Program-made: the position numbers and the translations under genes | Shown: in pieces, positions 59,479 to 64,000 of the stretch | Position numbering within the stretch: the first letter of the stretch is position 1 | Layout of the letters: every line of letters begins with the position of its first letter | From: CAVSIS01 sp963814875 | GTDB lineage: Bacteria > Acidobacteriota > Thermoanaerobaculia > Thermoanaerobaculales > Sulfomarinibacteraceae | Direction of reading: 5' to 3' | DNA length: 64,000 bases | Assembly (NCBI GenBank): GCA_963814875.1 | Contig: CAWFFJ010000026.1 | Span: forward strand, 162,766-226,765 | The notes under the pieces: generated by a model | Seen by the model: the letters and a program-made list of their open reading frames with translations, nothing else | The model's database searches: none | Told to the model about the DNA's origin: nothing

Positions 59479-61043
59479 CCGTCGCAACCCGTCTCGGGCG
59501 GGCGGAGCTCGCGGGGCTCAGGGGCCGTGGAGCGGCGGAGGTCGAGGAGCGGCGCTGCACATGGCGGGCGAAGTCGGGCAGCAACCAGCGCCAGGTTCGG
59601 CTCGCACTCGACAGGGTCGGGCTGGTCGATCCGACCAGCCTCGAGGACGCCGTCGCGGCCGGGGCGTTTTTCGCTCTCGATCGAGCGCTGTTCGAGATCG
59701 GGCGCGACGGTGTGCTCGCTGAGATCAAGCGGTCGGGGCTGCGCGAGCGCGATGCCGGCGGCTTTCCGCTCGCGCTCAAGCTCGAGATGGTGCGCGGTGG
59801 CACCGAGGCGGGCGAGCGGATCGTGATCGCCAACGCCGTCCCGGGCGACCCGGGGTCGTGGGTAGAACGGGCGTTGCTCGAGGGCGACCCGATGGGCGTT
59901 GTCGAGGGTCTCGCGCTGCTCGCCTGGGTGACGGGAGCGCGTCTTGCCTTGGTCGCCGTGCCAGGCCGGGAGCTGGTCGCAATCGGCCGTGTCAAGGCTG
60001 CGATTGCCGCTGCGCGCGCTGCGGGGCTGGTCGGTGAGGGGGTGCTCGGCTCTCCGTTCAGTTGGGAGATCGAGGTGCGGCCGGCGCCGTGCAGCGCGGT
60101 CTGCACCGAGGAAACCGCCCTCATCGCCGCCCTCGAGGGACGGCGCGGCATGCCGTCGCCCCGGCCTCCGTATCCAACCCAACGCGGGCTGCACGGCCGA
60201 CCGACCCTCGTCACCGGTGTCGAGACCGTCTACCACCTCGCGCCGATCGTTCGCGCCGGTGGCGCCCGCTACGCGGCCCTCGGCAGGCCGCCGTCGACCG
60301 GCACCAAGGTGGTCGCCCTTTCCGGGGCGGTCCGGTGGCCGGGGCTGGTGGAGGTGCCGCTGGGAACCGCGCTGCAGGAGATCGTCGAGGTCTTCGGCGG
60401 CGGTGCCGGTGAGGGCAGAACGCTCAAGGCGGTGCAGGTCGGCGGCCCTGCCGGCGCCCCGCTGCCGCTGCCGTCGGCCACGCCACTGGGTTTCGAGGCT
60501 CTCGCGGCCTCCGGCGCCAACCTCGGCTCCGGTGGCATCGTCGCGATCGACGAGCGGACTTGTGTGCTCGACCTCGTCCGCGTGTACCTCGAGCACGCGG
60601 TGCAGGAGTCGTGCGGCAAGTGCCCGCCGTGCCGGGTCGGAACGGCGGTGCTGGTCGAGTTGGTCGACCGGATCCAGCGCGGCGAGGGCGCCAATGCGGA
60701 CATCGAGATGCTCGAAGCGATCGGCGAGCATCTTCGGCGGACCTCGCTGTGCACCGTCGGACAGCATGCCGCGGACCCCCTGCTCGGGGCGCTGAGGTGG
60801 TTTCGTGCGGAGATCTCCAGCCACGTCGAGCAGCGCCGGTGTCCCGCGCGATCGTGCGCTAGACTGGTCACGTTTCAGATCGATGCGGCGTACTGCGACG
60901 GGTGCGGGGAGTGCGTTCCGGTCTGTCCGGAGAACGCGATCCGGGGCGAGCATGGTGCTGTTCACGCCATCGATCAGGCGACCTGCACCCGCTGCGGGGT
61001 TTGCGTCCTGCACTGTCCCGTGGATGCGATCGATCGAGTGTGA
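59475..61043 (+). CDS. NuoF-like subunit with divergent FMN/NADH motifs and a C-terminal ferredoxin domain
   Basis: 522 residues. Core NuoF fold: an SLBB-like region and the cluster motif ESCGKCPPCRVGT with SLCTVGQHAADP (N3 ligands), all present. But the usual GRGGAGFPxGxKW loop (NADH/FMN binding) reads RERDAGGFPLALKLE at residues 90-104, and CNADEGEPGTF reads IANAVPGDPGSW at 118-129: the acidic pair near FMN is gone. The C-terminus adds two [4Fe-4S] motifs (YCDGCGECVPVCPENAI; TCTRCGVCVLHCPVDAI), as in HydB/HndC of bifurcating hydrogenases and formate dehydrogenases. It overlaps NuoE by ATGA. Given the lost motifs, NADH oxidation is doubtful; it may take electrons from another donor. Confidence 0.8.
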   Translation: MTVATRLGRAELAGLRGRGAAEVEERRCTWRAKSGSNQRQVRLALDRVGLVDPTSLEDAVAAGAFFALDRALFEIGRDGVLAEIKRSGLRERDAGGFPLALKLEMVRGGTEAGERIVIANAVPGDPGSWVERALLEGDPMGVVEGLALLAWVTGARLALVAVPGRELVAIGRVKAAIAAARAAGLVGEGVLGSPFSWEIEVRPAPCSAVCTEETALIAALEGRRGMPSPRPPYPTQRGLHGRPTLVTGVETVYHLAPIVRAGGARYAALGRPPSTGTKVVALSGAVRWPGLVEVPLGTALQEIVEVFGGGAGEGRTLKAVQVGGPAGAPLPLPSATPLGFEALAASGANLGSGGIVAIDERTCVLDLVRVYLEHAVQESCGKCPPCRVGTAVLVELVDRIQRGEGANADIEMLEAIGEHLRRTSLCTVGQHAADPLLGALRWFRAEISSHVEQRRCPARSCARLVTFQIDAAYCDGCGECVPVCPENAIRGEHGAVHAIDQATCTRCGVCVLHCPVDAIDRV

Positions 61044-61078
61044 GGGTGGCGGCGGACAGCCGCGGTGACGGAGGCGAG

Positions 61079-61468
61079 ATGGCGGGCGAAACAGTGCTGC
61101 TGGTCGATGACGACGAGGTCTTCCAGGAGGCGGTGGCGGTGGTGTTGGGCACCCGCTACCGGGTGATCACGGCGTCGAACGGAACCGAGGGGTTGGCGCG
61201 GGTTGCCCAGGAGCGGCCGGACGCGATCATCCTCGACGTCATGATGGACCACCTCTCGGAAGGGTTCGACGTTGCCAGGCGTCTGCGGACCGACCCGGCG
61301 ACTCGGTCGATCCCGATCATCATGCTCACCGGTGTGGACCAGGTCTACAACGTGCGCATGGAGGTCGACGAGTCGTGGGTCCCGTGCGACCGCTACCTCG
61401 AGAAGCCGATCTCACCCCAGGATCTGCTCGCCCAGATCGACGAGCTCCTGACAGCGGCGGCAAGGTGA
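61079..61468 (+). CDS. Single-domain response regulator (CheY-like)
   Basis: 129 residues, one receiver domain and no output domain. ETVLLVDDDEVFQEAVAVVL (acidic pocket), AIILDVMMDHLSEGFDVARR with D53 as phospho-acceptor, IIMLTG with T84 and YLEKPISPQDLLAQIDELL with K109. All catalytic residues are present, so it is phosphorylatable. It follows the NuoF-like gene by 35 bases and precedes a histidine kinase by 23, likely forming a signalling pair with it. GGAGG lies six bases before the ATG. A CheY-like regulator without an output domain suggests protein-protein signalling. Confidence 0.88.
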   Translation: MAGETVLLVDDDEVFQEAVAVVLGTRYRVITASNGTEGLARVAQERPDAIILDVMMDHLSEGFDVARRLRTDPATRSIPIIMLTGVDQVYNVRMEVDESWVPCDRYLEKPISPQDLLAQIDELLTAAAR

Positions 61469-61491
61469 CCGCAACCATGAGGTGCTGAGAC

Positions 61492-62913
61492 ATGCAGGCG
61501 AGGTTCTCAGACATCTTCGGTCCCGAGCTCGCCGAGCGCCTGCGTTGGTTCAGCGCGCTGCGCTGGATCGCGGTGGCCGGCCTCGCGGTCACCTCGCTCG
61601 CCGGCCCGAGGGTCGGGCTCGCCTCGGTGTGGCCGAGCCTGTTCGTGGTCTCGGCCCTGGTTGCGGCCTCCAACCTGGCCGTGTTGGGCGCGCTGCGACG
61701 CAGCGAGCGCGGCGAGGTCCCCTACGCCAACATGCGCGCCTCGGCGGTCGCCCAGATGGTGATGGACCTCTTCGCGCTGACCGTGTGCGTGCACTTCACC
61801 GGCGGACTGACCAGCCCGCTGCTGCCCTTCTACGCCTTCCACATGGCCATCGGCACGATCATGATCAAGACCTCCCTGATGTACGGGATGGCCGCGACCA
61901 CCACGGTCGGAGTGCTGGTGCTGTACCTTCTCGAGAGCAGCGGCGTGCTCCCGGCGCATCCCCTGCGCGCAGGCTGGTCCACGGAAGGGTGGCTGCCGGG
62001 CGGGTTCAACATGGCGGTGATGCCGATCGCCCTGTTCGGCATCGTCTACCTCACCGACTCGGTCACCAGCCGCTTCAAGGAGCGTTCGATCGAGCTCCAC
62101 CAGACCTCGGAGCAGGTCCGACAGCGGGGGGCGGAACTCGCCCGGCTGCTCGCCGAAAAGGAGGAGCTCGAGCGGCGCAAGTCGCACTACATGCGGATCT
62201 CGGCACACCAGCTGAGGTCCCCCCTCGGCACCATCAAGACCTCGCTGCAGGTGCTCCTGGACGGCTACCTCGACCCCGGCTCCGAGCGCGGCCGAAAGTT
62301 GCTCGCTGGTGCTGCGGACCGGGTCGGCGACCTGCTGCTGATCGTCAACGACCTGCTCGAGCTGGCGAAGATGCGTGAGGGACGCTCGAAGGCCCCGTGG
62401 ACCCGGCAGGTCTACATCAACCAGGTGTTGGCCGACATCTTTGATGCGCAGGAGCCCTTTGCGAGCGAGCGCAAGGTCACTCTCGTCCCCGACATCCAGG
62501 GCGTCGCCAAGCTCGAATGGGGGGTGCCTCCCGACCTGGTATACGCATTTGAAAACCTGGTCCACAACGCGATCAAATACTCCAAGTCCGATGGCGGGAC
62601 GGTGACCGTCAGCCTCCGGGTGGCCGACGATGTGGCGAGGGTCGAGGTGATCGACCACGGTATCGGAATCCCCGCCGACGTCGTTGACACCGTGTTCCTG
62701 GAGTTCGTCAGGGCGCCCAACGCGAAACAGCACGTGCGCGAAGGTACGGGGCTCGGCCTGTCGATCGTCGACGAGGCGATCCGGATGCACGGTGGGCGGG
62801 TCGCAGTCGCCAGCGTGGAAGGCGAGGGTTCCACCTTCACGGTCAGCCTCCCACTGCACTTCGTGCCGCCTGAGGTCGCCCGCTCGGGTCTCGTCGTGGA
62901 GCCCGCGCAGTAA
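61492..62913 (+). CDS. Membrane-bound sensor histidine kinase
   Basis: 473 residues. Six predicted membrane segments in residues 20-200 (LRWIAVAGLAVTSLAGP; PSLFVVSALVAASNLAVLG; MVMDLFALTVCVHFTGGLTS; HMAIGTIMIKTSLMYGMAAT; NMAVMPIALFGIVYLTDSV), then a coiled coil (SEQVRQRGAELARLLAEKEE) and HisKA with H239 in YMRISAHQLRSPLGTIKTSL. HATPase_c: FENLVHNAIKYSKSDGGTV (N-box), VIDHGIGIPADVVDTVF (G1), REGTGLGLSIVDEAIRMHGG (G2). The membrane input domain resembles that of PrrB/RegB-like redox sensors in outline only (no conserved Cys). It probably phosphorylates the preceding response regulator. Confidence 0.88.
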   Translation: MQARFSDIFGPELAERLRWFSALRWIAVAGLAVTSLAGPRVGLASVWPSLFVVSALVAASNLAVLGALRRSERGEVPYANMRASAVAQMVMDLFALTVCVHFTGGLTSPLLPFYAFHMAIGTIMIKTSLMYGMAATTTVGVLVLYLLESSGVLPAHPLRAGWSTEGWLPGGFNMAVMPIALFGIVYLTDSVTSRFKERSIELHQTSEQVRQRGAELARLLAEKEELERRKSHYMRISAHQLRSPLGTIKTSLQVLLDGYLDPGSERGRKLLAGAADRVGDLLLIVNDLLELAKMREGRSKAPWTRQVYINQVLADIFDAQEPFASERKVTLVPDIQGVAKLEWGVPPDLVYAFENLVHNAIKYSKSDGGTVTVSLRVADDVARVEVIDHGIGIPADVVDTVFLEFVRAPNAKQHVREGTGLGLSIVDEAIRMHGGRVAVASVEGEGSTFTVSLPLHFVPPEVARSGLVVEPAQ

Positions 62914-62988
62914 CCGCGGCCGACCGCCCGGTCAACCTGCTCCACGGTGGCGCGCGACGGTTCGAGGCTCGCGCTGGGAGACGGCGGC

Positions 62989-63750
62989 ATGAGGAAGGAA
63001 CCGGATGGAGACGAGAGTGGGCGGCCGAGGCCGGCATCGGCGTCGAGGGGCTGGCTTCGCATCGTCGGTGTTGTCGCGGTCATCGTGGTGGCACTGGTTC
63101 TGGTCGGTCGCAGCGGCGTGTTCGCGGGCAGCCTGCGCGACCAGGTGCTGCGCTTCGACGCCTTTTTCGCCGGGCTCGGTGCCTGGGCGCCGCTCGCTTT
63201 CGTCGCGATCTGGATCGTGGTCAGTGTGTTCCTGCTCCCGGGCCTGCCGGTGTCGATCGTCGGAGGGTTGGTGTTCGGGGCGATCTGGGGCTCGGTGTGG
63301 ACCACCGTCGGCGCCAACCTGGGCGCGGCGACCGCCTTCCTGATCGGCCGGTATGCCGCGCGCGAGATGGTCGAGCGCTGGGTCCGCCGCAGCCGGCTGC
63401 TGCAGCGGATCGATCGCGGCGTCGAAAGCCAGGGCTGGCGAATGCTGATGCTCACCCGGCTGGTTCCGGTGTTCCCGTTCAACCTTCAGAACTACGCTTA
63501 CGGGCTCACCGGCATCCGGTTCTCGACCTACCTCCTGGTGACCCTTCCGTGCATGCTGCCGGGGACGATCGCGTTCAACTTCGCGGCAGGTTCCGCGCGC
63601 GAGGTGATCCTCGGCGGCGGGCGGCCGGAGACGTTGGAACGGAGCCTGCTCTACCTCGCGGTTGCGGCGGTTGCCTTCGTGCTGCTGTCGTTCATCCCGG
63701 GCTGGGTGGGACGGCGGTTCGCCGGCTCGAGCTGGACAGGCCCTGAGTAA
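62989..63750 (+). CDS. TVP38/TMEM64 (SNARE-associated, DedA-like) membrane protein
   Basis: 253 residues with five or six membrane segments: LRIVGVVAVIVVALVLVGRS, APLAFVAIWIVVSVFLLPGL, PVSIVGGLVFGAIWGSVWTT, then LIGRYAAREMVERWVRRS and LTRLVPVFPFNLQNYAYGLT (the family RLxPxxPFxxxNY motif) and YLLVTLPCMLPGTIAFNFAA. It is thought to be a scramblase/phospholipid-related transporter of the VTT fold. ATG 62989 follows GGAGACGG; an ATG-like start 42 bases upstream is less likely. It stands after the histidine kinase gene on the same strand, with a 75-base gap; operon membership is possible. Confidence 0.82.
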   Translation: MRKEPDGDESGRPRPASASRGWLRIVGVVAVIVVALVLVGRSGVFAGSLRDQVLRFDAFFAGLGAWAPLAFVAIWIVVSVFLLPGLPVSIVGGLVFGAIWGSVWTTVGANLGAATAFLIGRYAAREMVERWVRRSRLLQRIDRGVESQGWRMLMLTRLVPVFPFNLQNYAYGLTGIRFSTYLLVTLPCMLPGTIAFNFAAGSAREVILGGGRPETLERSLLYLAVAAVAFVLLSFIPGWVGRRFAGSSWTGPE

Positions 63751-64000
63751 CTGCGAAGCGTTACCGTTGGGTGACGCGGGTGTTCCAACGGCGTGACTCA
63801 CAGCCGCCGAGCTGCACAATGGAAAGCGCCTCGGCGCCGGACGCCTCGCGGTTTCGTATGCGATCTGCCAGCGATTGTCTCTATTTCCCATTCCGCCTTG
63901 TCAGGTACAGACCTTGCTTGTGGTGTCGTGGTACGCTCGCGGCGACACGGCGTGCGCTGTGAGCCGTGGGCTCACTGCGGAGCCCTACTGCCGGGGGGAA
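63751..64000. other. 250-base end of window without a recognised gene
   Basis: No ORF with coding character is seen on either strand. A 7-bp inverted repeat (CCGTTGG, 63764-63770; CCAACGG, 63785-63791) lies 13 bases after the TVP38 stop but has no U-tract. The remainder may be the 5' region of a gene outside the window. Confidence 0.4.

Noticed and set aside
58092..61013. 973-codon open frame antisense to the NuoE/NuoF-like genes, and a 941-codon one at 55113-57938
   Set aside because: In 65-70 % GC DNA stop codons are rare in shadow frames. These frames are rich in Arg, Pro, Gly and Ala, match no family and lie opposite genes with clear motifs.
63764..63791. Inverted repeat after the TVP38 gene as terminator
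   Set aside because: Only 7 bp, 14-base loop and no U-tract.

Overview
This is a high-GC (roughly 65-70 %) chromosomal window from a Gram-negative bacterium, most likely an Acidobacteriota member, possibly of the Thermoanaerobaculia type. The pointers are a VWFA-related protein of the acidobacterial type, large secreted PKD/BACON and FG-GAP proteins, a CIRCE-controlled groESL, outer-membrane-type signals, and an MprF/AcvB pair. The assignment is inferred from gene content only: there is no rRNA, no tRNA and no CRISPR array that I can see.

Layout. 1-12.4 kb holds surface and secreted functions: a coupled HTH regulator / broken TPR gene / secreted protein on the minus strand, a divergent FG-GAP protein behind a perfect 20-bp palindrome, a probably highly expressed secreted protein with a consensus promoter and a strong terminator, and a 1737-residue PKD/BACON protein. 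12.6-17.5 kb is an accessory island: a GNAT enzyme and sfsA, then a two-TM protein gene broken by one in-frame stop, a REP-type (Y1/HUH) transposase bracketed by perfect 29-bp inverted repeats, an orphan Rhs C-terminal tip, and an intact relative of the two-TM protein that looks like its immunity partner.

17.5-24.3 kb is mostly lipid and envelope metabolism on the minus strand: a LABN protein coupled to a DPM1-like glycosyltransferase, and glpD with an alkyl-DHAP-synthase-like gene, which together suggest ether-lipid chemistry. A stand-alone M41-type peptidase and an aminotransferase follow. 24.6-27.7 kb is an overlapping four-gene envelope cassette (coiled-coil lipoprotein, two L,D-transpeptidases, one unknown exported protein). 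27.9-30.6 kb is a RimK-like ATP-grasp protein facing a GNAT/C39-peptidase fusion, a known but uncharacterised peptide-modification pairing.

30.9-39.6 kb concerns ions and membrane charge: corA, a zinc-ribbon mini-protein, mprF plus an AcvB-type hydrolase, an Nramp-UspA fusion and a ferritin-VIT1 fusion. 39.9-51.7 kb is housekeeping: groESL, ggt with a hemerythrin protein, a TSUP transporter, a frameshifted epimerase, ferredoxin-NADP reductase, an ATP-grasp-like gene coupled to miaA, a PolB-type exonuclease, apaG and a PilZ protein. 51.8-53.9 kb carries a VWA protein, an acyl-CoA-binding protein and a PAS protein.

54.0-61.0 kb is the most unusual part: a tightly coupled operon encoding a small Cys-rich protein, a GltD-like/HdrB-like fusion, and NuoG-, NuoE- and NuoF-like subunits. 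The canonical NAD(P)H, FMN-loop and molybdenum-ligand positions appear lost in these proteins while nearly all Fe-S ligands are kept. It is followed by a response regulator, a histidine kinase and a TVP38-type membrane protein.

Four genes are interrupted (TPR gene, two-TM protein gene, epimerase, NuoG-like), each by one or a few frame changes. Assembly indels cannot be excluded from sequence alone. Between genes there is a recurrent short palindrome family whose stems vary with compensatory changes.
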